A stretch of DNA of 64,000 nt from an uncultured Halobacteriovorax sp. (GTDB lineage Bacteria > Bdellovibrionota > Bacteriovoracia > Bacteriovoracales > Bacteriovoracaceae). The notes beneath the pieces were generated by a model. That model saw nothing but the letters and a program-made list of their open reading frames with translations. It ran no database searches and was not told where the DNA came from. A program made the translations under genes and the position numbers. The stretch is taken from the NCBI GenBank assembly GCA_913061265.1, contig CAJXVS010000005.1, positions 281,006 to 345,005 on the forward strand, in the 5' to 3' direction. The number at the start of each line of letters is the position of its first letter. Within the stretch, counting starts at the first letter, position 1. Positions 51,402-59,873 of this stretch are shown piece by piece.

Positions 51402-51608
51402 ATGAACGTTATACCAAAGATTGATGTTTTTTACCTAACTCGTAGCAAGCTTAAGACCTTGAAGATCACAGGATCTCCAGGTGGCCAGGCAAGTTCTTTA
51501 GTTGATAAAGCTAATGATATAGCTAGAGCTGGTCAGGGCACTGCTGAAAGTGTAGGGCATAGCCTTACTGTTACGACGGGTATTGCTAAGAAACTCAATA
51601 TTATTTAA
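51402..51608 (+). CDS. Small hypothetical protein
   Basis: 68 residues from ATG 51402 (GAAGAG nearby); an ATG at 51363 would add 13 residues. The sequence begins with IPKIDVFYLTRSKLKTLKI and continues with Gly/Ala/Ser-rich helices. No domain recognised. Its stop shares bases with the stop of the convergent exported-protein gene, as several real pairs in this window do. Codon use is like its neighbours. Moderately likely to be real. Confidence 0.5.
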   Translation: MNVIPKIDVFYLTRSKLKTLKITGSPGGQASSLVDKANDIARAGQGTAESVGHSLTVTTGIAKKLNII

Positions 51609-52369
51609 AGCAGCTGGACGCCCTTAGAGCCACTCCAGCCAAATAAGGCAAGCACAGTGAAGTGATCACTAGATTGCCTTGTATGAAACTGCCCAGCGCC
51701 AATGGTTATAGACCATGGCTTAAAATTCATTCTTGTAATTCCTAAAGACATCACTGATTTATTTTTAAGTTTTTCCATTTGGCTATGCTGAACAAGAGCT
51801 CCTATTGAAAAAGTCTTTGTAAGCTCATATCCAATTATTGATGTAACTTGAGTTAAGTCGTCACCGCCTGATTGCCCTAAAAGAGTTCCTGTCACTTCGG
51901 CAAAGACACCGATTCGCTTATCTACTTTAGCGTCTTCTTTTTTACCATCAATAAAAAGAAAGGCTCCTTTAAAAGCAAGGCCCAATTTAAAACCTATATA
52001 GTTTCTCTTCATTGTTCCATTACAAATAACAGTGGCACAATTATAAGAGCCAAGTTCATCCACCCCACGCTTTACGATCTTAGAGCCGGCATAGAAGCCT
52101 AAGAAACTAACGGGGAAGAAATCTACCTGAGCACCTAGACCATTAATCACTCCACTTGTTTGAGCATAAACCGAAGGCCTAATATAGCCGTACATAGGCC
52201 CACTATCGCTTCCCCAGAACTTATGGCCATAACCTAGTGTTCCAATAAAAGATAAGGCCACAGGGTAAGTTCTCGTTACGGCCTTAATATCGTAATCGAC
52301 ACTGGCATTAACCGAGGAAATCGATAGAGAAATAAAAATTATTAAGCAAGATATTAAGTTTTTCATCAT
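51605..52369 (-). CDS. Exported, probably outer-membrane protein
   Basis: 254 residues with a signal peptide (LISCLIIFISLSISSVNASV). The mature part has alternating strands (FIGTLGYGHKFWG, GLGAQVDFFPVSFLGFYAG, FKLGLAFKGAFLFIDG) and ends in VLALFGWSGSKGVQLL, consistent with a small barrel of 8-10 strands. Two cysteines (CATVICNG) could make a loop disulfide. No family recognised. Its start lies only eight bases from a divergent ATG, or 32 bases from the GTG I prefer for that gene. Confidence 0.7.
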   Translation of the reverse strand: MMKNLISCLIIFISLSISSVNASVDYDIKAVTRTYPVALSFIGTLGYGHKFWGSDSGPMYGYIRPSVYAQTSGVINGLGAQVDFFPVSFLGFYAGSKIVKRGVDELGSYNCATVICNGTMKRNYIGFKLGLAFKGAFLFIDGKKEDAKVDKRIGVFAEVTGTLLGQSGGDDLTQVTSIIGYELTKTFSIGALVQHSQMEKLKNKSVMSLGITRMNFKPWSITIGAGQFHTRQSSDHFTVLALFGWSGSKGVQLL

Positions 52370-52388
52370 TATATTCTATGACTTTGGT

Positions 52389-52394
52389 TATAAT
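52389..52394 (+). promoter_or_regulatory. -10 box directly before the ankyrin-like gene
   Basis: A perfect TATAAT ends seven bases before GTG 52402. It lies inside the longer frame from ATG 52378, which argues for the shorter protein and a leaderless mRNA. The -35 is weak (TCATTA, 17 bp upstream). Confidence 0.5.
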
Positions 52395-52401
52395 AACTAA
52401 A

Positions 52402-53418
52402 GTGAAATTAAAACAAGTCAACAGCTCGCAATTAAAAGGGGATCCTACTGGTCACCCCATCTGGTTCAATGATCTTGATAGGGATCTCTACCTTATCATT
52501 GGTGAAAATGAACTCAGGCATTTTGAAATCAGTATTCAAAGTGACCTCTTATCAGGGGGAGCTTCTAAGGCCCTACAGTACGGTAAGATTAAAGATGACG
52601 CCGGAAGCCGTCAGGACCTCTCGCGCCTCGTTGATTATCAAAACCAAATTCCAGAGCAATTTAAAGAGCAGACGCTTAATCTGATTCAAGACTGTGAAGG
52701 ACTAGAACCTAGTCTTAAGACAGGGCTTATCAAATATATCGAAGGCTTTAGTTTTGGATCAAACCCACTTCGTTTTAGTGAAGCCCTTAAGTCTTATGTC
52801 CCTATTGAAAAGCGGAAAATCTCCAAACCAAGAGTTCCTCTATCACGCCAAATTCGTGCCCTAATAAAAAAACTACCTAAGCATCTTGGGCTTAAGGCCG
52901 TAGGACTACTTTTAATCGCTAGTGTTATCTCGGTTTATTTTTCGATGTCAAAGAGTCTAGGTAACCGATTCTTAGGAATGGATAGCCGCTTAAACATAGG
53001 CTATATCAAAAAATACATCGCTAAAGATGGCAAGCTTGATATTGTAGACTCTAGCGGAAGAAATATCCTTCACCGGACAGCTCCTTTTCTCGACTCCGTC
53101 GACAGTGAACGCTACAGGGCTTTTGAATTCTTAATCTTAAATAAAGGTGTCGATCCTAATCAATTTGATAATCAAGGTAGGACTCCTCTTTATTTTTTAA
53201 TTGTAAGTTACCTCCATCCAGAGATCTCAAGATTAGACAATCACCCTAGTTATAAAGCAGAATTGGCTGCTGTTAAGAATGATAAATTAAGAGTTATAGA
53301 GAAGCTTTTAAAGCTCGGTCTAGACTCTAGGCTTAAAGATGGCCCCGATGGCCTTACAGCATTCGTCCTAGGCTCAAAGGACGCAGAACTCAAAGACCTC
53401 CTCCAAAAATACCGCTAA
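52402..53418 (+). CDS. Ankyrin-repeat-like protein with one transmembrane segment
   Basis: 338 residues from GTG 52402 (346 from ATG 52378). The N-terminal 150 residues are soluble and unrecognised. One transmembrane segment lies near residue 170-188 (GLKAVGLLLIASVISVYFS). The C-terminal 120 residues look like diverged ankyrin repeats: GRNILHRTAP, NQFDNQGRTPLYFLIVSYL, IEKLLKLGLDSRLKDGPDGLTAF. Such repeats bind proteins, here probably in the periplasm. It diverges from the exported-protein gene at 52369. Confidence 0.7.
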   Translation: MKLKQVNSSQLKGDPTGHPIWFNDLDRDLYLIIGENELRHFEISIQSDLLSGGASKALQYGKIKDDAGSRQDLSRLVDYQNQIPEQFKEQTLNLIQDCEGLEPSLKTGLIKYIEGFSFGSNPLRFSEALKSYVPIEKRKISKPRVPLSRQIRALIKKLPKHLGLKAVGLLLIASVISVYFSMSKSLGNRFLGMDSRLNIGYIKKYIAKDGKLDIVDSSGRNILHRTAPFLDSVDSERYRAFEFLILNKGVDPNQFDNQGRTPLYFLIVSYLHPEISRLDNHPSYKAELAAVKNDKLRVIEKLLKLGLDSRLKDGPDGLTAFVLGSKDAELKDLLQKYR

Positions 53419-53488
53419 GTGTCTGAAAATATTACTCAACTTCCTTAGTTTCTTAGGCTATAAATATTTCACGAGGAGGGCTATTATA

Positions 53489-54442
53489 ATGAAAGATACT
53501 GCTCTGCGTTATATAGTATGGCCTATGAAGAAAATCACATCTCTTATTTTTGCCTTAGGCTTAAGCCTACAAGTTAGTCACGCTAGCTTTGGCCCAACAC
53601 CTTCTAAGATCTTCAATCCTGAAGGAGCCCTCTCTTGTGAATCAATTCAGAAGTGCACGGTCCCTAGTTATAGGACACTCCAAAAAATTACTGAAGACTT
53701 TATAGCCTTTTCCGTAGAGAGGGTTTCAGTCTTTGATAAAATGGAAACTAAGATTCAGGCTGGATCACAAACATATGAGCACCATTTAGAGTCTACTTTT
53801 TCTGCCTTAGGAAATACCAGTTTCAAATCTTTTTTAAATTCTGGTAAGAATGACTTTGATAACCTTCTAGATAAGCTAGGGCTCTCATCAGCAAGACAAT
53901 TGGTAAGTGGCAACTCTCCCTTTATCATTGAAATGAAATCTCTTCAGGCACTATTAAGAAAGGCTGACGCCAATATTAAAAACTCAGTTACTAAAGATGA
54001 TCAGAAAACTGCTTTAATAGAAAAACAAAAAAGCTATTTCGATTTTAGAACAAATGGAAGCTTTACTTCTTATAAGCATATCGATCAAGTGAAGACACTA
54101 TTTGATTATTATTTAAAAGAAGAAAGCTTAGAGTCTTGGATGACTACAAGCGAGAAGGCACTACGCCTTAGCTTTAATTCTTGTCCTATCAAAGTAAGAA
54201 GGGCCATTCGTAAGATGAGACCAGCCATAAAGATCAATAGCGAGTTAAAACAATTAAAGTTTGATGTCTTCAATCAACCTGATTTTGTCTCAACTCTTGT
54301 AGAAAATGGTCGGTTATTAAGGGTTAATTGTCGTAAGAAGACCACTGGGACTCTTGTTTTAGATATTGATCAAAAGAATGGAGCGATAAATATTGATTAT
54401 CAACTCTCTCATAATAACACTCCTATCCTACCTCTAAAGTAA
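53489..54442 (+). CDS. Exported protein of unknown function
   Basis: 317 residues from ATG 53489, which has a strong GGAGG eight bases upstream. The hydrophobic signal starts only after a second Met at residue 13 (KKITSLIFALGLSLQVSHAS), giving an unusually long n-region; ATG 53525 is the alternative start. The mature part is helical, with cysteines near its start (LSCESIQKCTV) and end. No family recognised. Confidence 0.75.
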   Translation: MKDTALRYIVWPMKKITSLIFALGLSLQVSHASFGPTPSKIFNPEGALSCESIQKCTVPSYRTLQKITEDFIAFSVERVSVFDKMETKIQAGSQTYEHHLESTFSALGNTSFKSFLNSGKNDFDNLLDKLGLSSARQLVSGNSPFIIEMKSLQALLRKADANIKNSVTKDDQKTALIEKQKSYFDFRTNGSFTSYKHIDQVKTLFDYYLKEESLESWMTTSEKALRLSFNSCPIKVRRAIRKMRPAIKINSELKQLKFDVFNQPDFVSTLVENGRLLRVNCRKKTTGTLVLDIDQKNGAINIDYQLSHNNTPILPLK

Positions 54443-54481
54443 GCTCTGGAATTTTTCTAGGCCCTAGCTTAGAATAAACCT

Positions 54482-55138
54482 ATGAGAGCTTACTTATTTA
54501 TTTTAATCATGACTTTAACCACTCCTAAAGTTTTTGCCTTATCAGGAGATGACTTTGTTTGGCGGGTGGCCAACAAGAGAAATGGCATCACTGTCTTTAA
54601 AGCCGATGAACATGAAAGTGGTCTGGTTCCTATAAAGGTTGAAACCATCCTGCCCTTTCCTCCTAGTCGTGTCCTCTCAGTTATAGCCGATACAGAAAGA
54701 AAACAAGAATGGGTTCCAGATCTAATGGTTGTAAAGACTGTTAAGAAATTAGATGAGTACGACAAGATAGAGTACTCAGTCTATGACTCTCCTTGGCCTT
54801 TTTCTGATAGAAGCTTTCTTGTTCATATTAAAAGCATTGCTCATGTCAAAGAAAAGAAACTAGTCATAAAGTTAAACTCTATTGAACTCCCTGAAGTCCC
54901 TAAGAATAAGAACTATGTCAGAGGTTTTACTTATAATGGTGATGTCATCTTAAAGAACGATGGTAAGGGAAATTCATATTTTCAAGTCTTGTTTCTAACG
55001 GATTTCAAAGGCAGTATCCCAAAATGGATCGTCAATATGGTCCAACTTGGTTGGCCTAAGAAGATGATCAAGAGCTTAACCAAACAGATAGAAAAGGATG
55101 ACATCAAGATTCAAGAAAAATTTAGATTCTTAGATTAA
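54482..55138 (+). CDS. Exported START-domain protein
   Basis: 218 residues with a signal peptide (FILIMTLTTPKVFALS). The rest follows the START/SRPBCC lipid-binding fold: ITVFKADEHESGLVPIKVE, FPPSRVLSVIADTERKQEWVP, DRSFLVHIKS, VQLGWPKKMIKSL. The closest pattern is that of bacterial START proteins resembling StarD lipid-transfer domains. It could bind or move lipids in the periplasm. TAGAAT lies six bases before the ATG and no Shine-Dalgarno is seen, so the mRNA may be leaderless. It overlaps the convergent aminotransferase by nine bases. Confidence 0.78.
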   Translation: MRAYLFILIMTLTTPKVFALSGDDFVWRVANKRNGITVFKADEHESGLVPIKVETILPFPPSRVLSVIADTERKQEWVPDLMVVKTVKKLDEYDKIEYSVYDSPWPFSDRSFLVHIKSIAHVKEKKLVIKLNSIELPEVPKNKNYVRGFTYNGDVILKNDGKGNSYFQVLFLTDFKGSIPKWIVNMVQLGWPKKMIKSLTKQIEKDDIKIQEKFRFLD

Positions 55139-56239
55139 CCTCAGGGCCTCTTCGAATCTTTTTACATCCTCTATAGAGTTATAAAAATGTATCGACGCTC
55201 TTATGCTTCCCTTTCTTCCATTAACAAATACCTTATGTTCTTCCAAGAAGGCTAAGGCGTTCTCTAGGTCTTGATCAAATTTAAAGCTACAAATCCCACT
55301 AGAGCAAGACTCTCCTCTTGGGCTTATCAGCTCATAGCCTTGATCTTTAATCGCCTTTGTAAGCAGGTTAGAATTCTCTAGTAGCTTCTTTTCTATTACT
55401 CCTGAACCAATATTCATTTGAACTTCTAAAGCGCTCTTAAGTCCTGCTAGCATGTTAAAAGGAAGGCTCCCTATCTGAAAAGCCCCCATATCATCAAGGA
55501 AGTCTGGCATCGAATTCTCTAAAAGCCATGGCTCCTTAACAGAAGTCCAGCCCCCAATGGGCATCTTTAGTTTTCTTCTTTTATCTCGCGGAATAGATAT
55601 AAGACTTAGGCCCAAGTCGGCACCTAGCCATTTATGAGTTGAGGCGGTGAATCCAAGGTAGTCTAAAGATCTTAAGTCTATGGGGAACTGACCAATCTCT
55701 TGAGTGCTATTAATGATTAATTCTGAATCAGTATCTTGAAGTTTATCGCTTAAGAGTTTTAAATTCATCCGCTGCCCAGTTAAGTATTGAACGCCGCTAC
55801 AAACAATAAGAGATTTTTGTCCCTTAGTTGCATTGATCAATTCTTCTTCATCTATCTTTCCATCAATAGGCTTTATCAATTCAACTTCATAACCATGATG
55901 AAACCATGGCAAGGTTGATGAAGGAAACTCTATAGAAGGTGCGATAACTTTCTTAAAGCCTTCTTCTTTTAACATCATGGCAAAAAGATTCATGTTCATA
56001 CTTGTATTAGAACTTATGGCCACGTCATCTTTATCTACGTTTATGAAGCTTGAAACAACTGTTCGCGTATCCTCTAAAAGATTAAAATAACGAATATCTT
56101 TTATGGCACCTTGATTTAAAGTTTGAGTACTAAAACCGGAAATGGCCCGAGCTGTCTTTATATGAACCCCGCCTATGGCCGCGTTCATTAAATAAGCTCC
56201 CATCTTTAAGACTGGGTATTTCTCTAAATATTCACTCAT
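55130..56239 (-). CDS. Class V aminotransferase (cysteine desulfurase-like)
   Basis: 369 residues from ATG 56239, preferred because GGGGAG lies four bases upstream; an ATG at 56275 adds 12 residues. It has the fold type I PLP pattern: NAAIGGVHIKTARAI, ISSNTSMNMNLFAMML, INSTQEIGQFPIDLRSLDYLG, the PLP lysine in STHKWLGADLGLSLI, and the C-terminal VNGRKGSIRASIHFYNS. Substrate is not clear; members act as desulfurases, epimerases or lyases. It lies upstream of, and diverges from, the iron genes bfd-bfr. Confidence 0.82.
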   Translation of the reverse strand: MSEYLEKYPVLKMGAYLMNAAIGGVHIKTARAISGFSTQTLNQGAIKDIRYFNLLEDTRTVVSSFINVDKDDVAISSNTSMNMNLFAMMLKEEGFKKVIAPSIEFPSSTLPWFHHGYEVELIKPIDGKIDEEELINATKGQKSLIVCSGVQYLTGQRMNLKLLSDKLQDTDSELIINSTQEIGQFPIDLRSLDYLGFTASTHKWLGADLGLSLISIPRDKRRKLKMPIGGWTSVKEPWLLENSMPDFLDDMGAFQIGSLPFNMLAGLKSALEVQMNIGSGVIEKKLLENSNLLTKAIKDQGYELISPRGESCSSGICSFKFDQDLENALAFLEEHKVFVNGRKGSIRASIHFYNSIEDVKRFEEALRLI

Positions 56240-56340
56240 TTTACTCCCCAATTGTGCCACGACGCAGCACCGCATCTTTATTTCCTATATTTATATCAAT
56301 AAATACAACAACATAGAAATAGTTAAGTATTTTGTTTGAT

Positions 56341-56361
56341 ATACCGAACAGTTGGTATAAT
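56341..56361 (+). promoter_or_regulatory. bfd-bfr promoter with overlapping operator-like dyad
   Basis: An extended -10 (TGGTATAAT, -10 hexamer 56356-56361) overlaps the inverted repeat ATACC-N8-GGTAT (56341-56358). ACAGTTG occurs twice, at 56348-56354 and 56368-56374. The weak -35 (TTGTTT, 56332-56337) suggests activator or repressor control. Iron- or redox-responsive control is expected for these genes, but the dyad does not match a Fur box. Confidence 0.5.
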
Positions 56362-56398
56362 ATCTAAACAGTTGTAAGGACTGCCTAAGGAATTAGTT

Positions 56399-56584
56399 AT
56401 GTACGTTTGTTTATGTAAAGGTATCACAGAAGAGAAGATAGAGAATCTTGTTAATCAAGGCCTCCCTTCTTCAGAAGTCATCAAGCGTTTAGGCGTTGGT
56501 TCTGACTGTGGTATTTGTGTCGTAGATGCCGTTAAAAAAATCCAATCTAAAGCAGCAGCTTCACAGAGACAATCTAAGAAATAA
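56399..56584 (+). CDS. bfd: Bacterioferritin-associated ferredoxin
   Basis: 61 residues with the BFD-like [2Fe-2S] motif: CLC near residue 4-6 and CGIC near residues 38-41. It gives electrons to bacterioferritin so that stored iron is released. AAGGA upstream supports the start. It is followed by bfr after 41 bp. The C-terminal tail is short and basic. Confidence 0.93.
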   Translation: MYVCLCKGITEEKIENLVNQGLPSSEVIKRLGVGSDCGICVVDAVKKIQSKAAASQRQSKK

Positions 56585-56625
56585 TCTTTATACTTTCTAT
56601 AAATTTTTAAATAAAGGGATCAACT

Positions 56626-57102
56626 ATGAAAGGTGATGCAAAAACTATTGAAATGCTTAACGGCGTTTTAACAAGAGAACTAACTGCTATCAATCAATAT
56701 TTCCTCCATGCTCGTATGCTTCAAGATTGGGGTTTAGAGAAACTCGGTCATATGGAATATAAGGCTTCAATCGATGAGATGAAGCATGCCGATGAACTCA
56801 TTAAAAGAATTCTTTTTCTTGAAGGTATTCCTAATGTTCAAAAGCTAGATAAAGTTGTTATCGGAACTAATGTTGAAGAAATTATAAAAGCAGATCTGGC
56901 CGTTGAAAATGCCGCTGTTCCCTATCTTAAAGATTGTATCGCCCACGCTGAGTCAGTAAGAGACTTTGTATCTCGTGATCTTTTTAGCAATATCCTAGAG
57001 AGTGAAGAAGAGCATGTTGATTGGTTAGAGACTCAACAAGGGCTTATCAAAAGAGTTGGGGTTGAAAGATACATGCAATCTCAGATCGTGATGGAAGGCT
57101 AA
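56626..57102 (+). CDS. bfr: Bacterioferritin
   Basis: 158 residues, the standard length. Ferroxidase residues all fall in the E. coli numbering: Glu18, Glu51, His54, Glu94, Glu127 and His130. The heme ligand Met52 is in IDEMKHAD. It forms a 24-subunit shell that oxidises and stores iron in the cytoplasm. Cotranscription with bfd is likely. Its stop shares bases with the stop of the convergent lipoprotein gene (57099-57102). Confidence 0.98.
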   Translation: MKGDAKTIEMLNGVLTRELTAINQYFLHARMLQDWGLEKLGHMEYKASIDEMKHADELIKRILFLEGIPNVQKLDKVVIGTNVEEIIKADLAVENAAVPYLKDCIAHAESVRDFVSRDLFSNILESEEEHVDWLETQQGLIKRVGVERYMQSQIVMEG

Positions 57103-57560
57103 ATCTTAGAACAATGACTACCTAAAATACGCCGGGCCTTAGTGAATCTTTTCAAAGATTCATTTCGGTCACTGGCCAACTTCTTAAACTTCTTATCTTT
57201 AAAATACTCAGTACATTTTACTTTGAAATCAGCAGGTGCGGATCCTTTAAAAAAGCAATTCCCCATGCTCTTGCAAGTAGACTTAACGGCGCTATCTTTT
57301 ACATCGTTAGCAATAACCCCAAGGATTCCTCCATAGAGGCTCTCACCACAACGGCAAAGCTTTGAAGGCTTTAATTCAATATTAGGGGGTGACTCAAGGG
57401 CCTCCATTGTCTTAAGAGGCGTATCGTTTATCATGCTTTTTCTTAAAGACATGGTTAAGAGTGTATCGACAGTTTCGCTAGTCCAGGAACTTAAGGCCCT
57501 ATCATCAAGCCATTTACAAGATCCTAGAAGAAGAATGAGAGCGAAGGTTATTAGTTTCAT
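57099..57560 (-). CDS. Cysteine-rich lipoprotein of unknown function
   Basis: 153 residues. A lipoprotein signal is present (ALILLLGSCKW, lipid-accepting Cys15). The mature part has about eight cysteines, including KLCRCGESLYGG and STCKSMGNCFF, and would be heavily disulfide-bonded in the periplasm. No family recognised. It lies convergent to bfr. Confidence 0.72.
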   Translation of the reverse strand: MKLITFALILLLGSCKWLDDRALSSWTSETVDTLLTMSLRKSMINDTPLKTMEALESPPNIELKPSKLCRCGESLYGGILGVIANDVKDSAVKSTCKSMGNCFFKGSAPADFKVKCTEYFKDKKFKKLASDRNESLKRFTKARRILGSHCSKI

Positions 57561-57591
57561 GACTCAATTGTCTTTGATCTCGCCTTTAAGT

Positions 57592-58383
57592 TCAATAGTC
57601 GAGTTTTATGCTGTATCCGTTATGCTTTCTTATGTTTAAAACACCTGTATCAAGAATAAGGTACTGACCTTTGATTCCTGTTAACACCCCTTCTATAAGA
57701 GGCTTTTTATCAAAGCTCAAAGAAGTGATCTTCTCGGGTACAGATTCAATAGGGTAATTGATCTCTAGGATTTCTTCTTCTAAGTCTTCTGCCTCATAAT
57801 CATCAATTATATTTCCAAACGTTTCATAGATCTCTTCCCTAACTTCCTCAAGATCAACCGCTTCGACATCACCTTTAAGCATCTTTCTCCAGTTGGTTTT
57901 ATCTGCATAAGACTTGCTAAGTTCAACTTCTATCAATCCAGAAGTTAACCTATCTTTAACTTTTAAAATAGGAAGTGCACTAGTGGCCCCTTGGTCCATC
58001 CATCTAAAGGGAAGATTAGTCTCTCTAGTGATCCCTACCTTTAGACCAGAAGCTACTGAAAGATAAATATAATGAGGGATCATACAATGCTTCACTCCCC
58101 ACTCAGGCTCTCTACAGGTTCCATCAGCATAGTGGCAAGTTTCGGGTCTTACTAAACACATATCGCACTGAGCGAGGCTTCTAAAAGATTTAAAACTATA
58201 GCCCTGTCCAAAAGACTTCTTTATTGATTCTCCTGTATGAATGCAGTTGATCTTTCCATCAAAACTCATTGTGAGCTTCTTACCAATCAACGGATTCATA
58301 TGAATAAGTTCATCTCCTATAGGAAGATGGTATTGGACGACATCTTTTAGCTCTGTTTTCATTTTTAAGATATTGCCTTCCAT
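57592..58383 (-). CDS. DUF2797 protein
   Basis: 263 residues. The four-cysteine, probably zinc-binding cluster lies near residues 70-95 (AQCDMCLVRPETCHY, then TCREPEWG, HCMIPHYIYL). The defining ASGLKVGITRETNLPFRWMDQGA stretch (seen in parts LKVGITR and RWMDQGA) follows. The family is widespread and uncharacterised, with some resemblance to GIY-YIG nucleases. It is preceded by a 145-bp region that also serves the divergent coiled-coil gene. Confidence 0.87.
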   Translation of the reverse strand: MEGNILKMKTELKDVVQYHLPIGDELIHMNPLIGKKLTMSFDGKINCIHTGESIKKSFGQGYSFKSFRSLAQCDMCLVRPETCHYADGTCREPEWGVKHCMIPHYIYLSVASGLKVGITRETNLPFRWMDQGATSALPILKVKDRLTSGLIEVELSKSYADKTNWRKMLKGDVEAVDLEEVREEIYETFGNIIDDYEAEDLEEEILEINYPIESVPEKITSLSFDKKPLIEGVLTGIKGQYLILDTGVLNIRKHNGYSIKLDY

Positions 58384-58528
58384 ACTTACTCACCTTACTT
58401 AGATATTAGATATTTAGATGATACGAAGACCACCTTATTCAGTCAATTAAAGCCTATAAAGGGGCATATTTTGATGGTTAGCAACAAGAGGCGGTTTTAT
58501 CCTATAATTAAAGAAGAAGGAGTAGTCC

Positions 58529-59083
58529 GTGTCTACATATGAAATAAAATTGACCAAAGAGCTTAGAAACAAAGACGAAGTCTATTCTCAGCATCAAAAA
58601 GATCTCAAAGCAAAACACGAAGAATCTATATCTAGTATTCAACAAAATAAGAAAGAAATCCTGAGCAATAAGCAAGAAACTTTTGATAAAGACCGTGCCT
58701 CTCTAGCGAAGAGTTATGAATCACGCCTTGATAAAAATAATACTGAGTATGTTAAAAGACGCGAAGTTCAAAATAAAAAGACAGCTAAAGAACAGGCCGT
58801 TAAAAAGAGAAACTTCGAGCGAGAAAAAATAGAAATTAAGAATAAATTTAAAGACGAGCTCAATAGTATTACTAAGTCTTTTAGAAACACTATTGAAAGA
58901 AAAGATAAAGAACAACAAGACCTCATTAAGCGCCAACAAAAAGCAATTAGAAAGGTTCAAGAAAAGAATACTGTGAATATTAATGAGATGCAGGAGTTCT
59001 ATACTGAAAAGATGGATGAGATGAACGAAGCTCACCTCCAAGAGAATAAAGAATGGGCCAGAAAGCTTAAGAATTACGGCTAA
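58529..59083 (+). CDS. Coiled-coil protein
   Basis: 184 residues from GTG with AAGGAG four to five bases upstream. The whole sequence is charged and helical, rich in Lys, Glu, Gln and Asn, with no signal peptide, membrane segment or cysteine. It should form one long coiled coil in the cytoplasm. No family can be assigned because low-complexity coiled coils match widely. It stands alone upstream of the DTW gene. Confidence 0.7.
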   Translation: MSTYEIKLTKELRNKDEVYSQHQKDLKAKHEESISSIQQNKKEILSNKQETFDKDRASLAKSYESRLDKNNTEYVKRREVQNKKTAKEQAVKKRNFEREKIEIKNKFKDELNSITKSFRNTIERKDKEQQDLIKRQQKAIRKVQEKNTVNINEMQEFYTEKMDEMNEAHLQENKEWARKLKNYG

Positions 59084-59146
59084 ACTACAGAATATTCATC
59101 ATTCTCCCCTTTAGATTCAAATAAATTACTGCTATAAACGGCCCTT

Positions 59147-59824
59147 ATGGGACGACGAGAAACGCGAGATAAACGCTGCCAAAGATGCAGAATCAATCAC
59201 CAGTGGTGTTTTTGCGAACACCTGATTTCTCAGCCTCATTCAATTCCCGTTACCATCCTCATGCATCACCGAGAAAAATGGCTTACCTCAAACACGGCCC
59301 ACTTTGCAGAGCTCTGTCTTGATAAAACAAGTATAGTTCAAAGAGGCCTCCCTGATGATGAGGCCAATTATGAGAAACTCTTAACTCTAAAGAAAGAGCC
59401 TCTCTTCCTCTTTCCTGATGAAGATTCTATTACCCTGACTGAAGACTTTCCTCTTGGGGATTATCATCTCATCGTGCCCGATGGAACTTGGCGCCAGGCC
59501 AAAAAATTCAAAAGAAGAATCCCTGAGTTTAAGAATATAAAGACAGTAAAGCTTGCAACTAGTACACCGAGTCGATACCTCTTGAGAAGACAAGCTGCTG
59601 AAGGCGGATTAAGTACTTTTGAGGCCATCTCACGCGCCCTGGCCATACTAGAGCGAAGACCTGAGTTAGATCAGGCCCTAGATTCAATCTTTGAAGTCAT
59701 TGTTAAAAACACAATGATGAGTCGTTTGGGCCTTCCAAAAGACCGCGAAGACCTCTATCCAGAGCTGCTAAAGCGTTATTTAGCGAATAGTGCCGCTAAG
59801 ATACGAGTTCCAGGCACCTTATAA
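59147..59824 (+). CDS. DTW-domain tRNA-uridine aminocarboxypropyltransferase-like protein
   Basis: 225 residues. It has the N-terminal zinc-type CQRCRINHQWCFCEHL, then VTILMHHREKW and TNTA-like TSNTAHFAEL, the family signature PDGTWRQAKKF near residue 110, and STFEAISRALAIL. DTW proteins form the acp3U modification in tRNA using SAM (TapT/Tuaa). TATAAA lies eight bases before the ATG and no Shine-Dalgarno is visible, so the mRNA may be leaderless. Confidence 0.88.
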   Translation: MGRRETRDKRCQRCRINHQWCFCEHLISQPHSIPVTILMHHREKWLTSNTAHFAELCLDKTSIVQRGLPDDEANYEKLLTLKKEPLFLFPDEDSITLTEDFPLGDYHLIVPDGTWRQAKKFKRRIPEFKNIKTVKLATSTPSRYLLRRQAAEGGLSTFEAISRALAILERRPELDQALDSIFEVIVKNTMMSRLGLPKDREDLYPELLKRYLANSAAKIRVPGTL

Positions 59825-59873
59825 ATACTACAATCAGCTTTTCTTTATTTTCGCAGCTGATATGGTGGTTTCT

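Noticed and set aside
52378-52401. ATG 52378 as the start of the ankyrin-like protein
   Set aside because: A perfect TATAAT lies within this segment and the ATG is only eight bases from the divergent gene; kept as an alternative only.
59790-59873. N-terminal extension of the small protein before ccoI
   Set aside because: It lies partly within the DTW gene and reads as a non-conserved hydrophobic stretch; the Met cluster at 59862-59877 is a better start.
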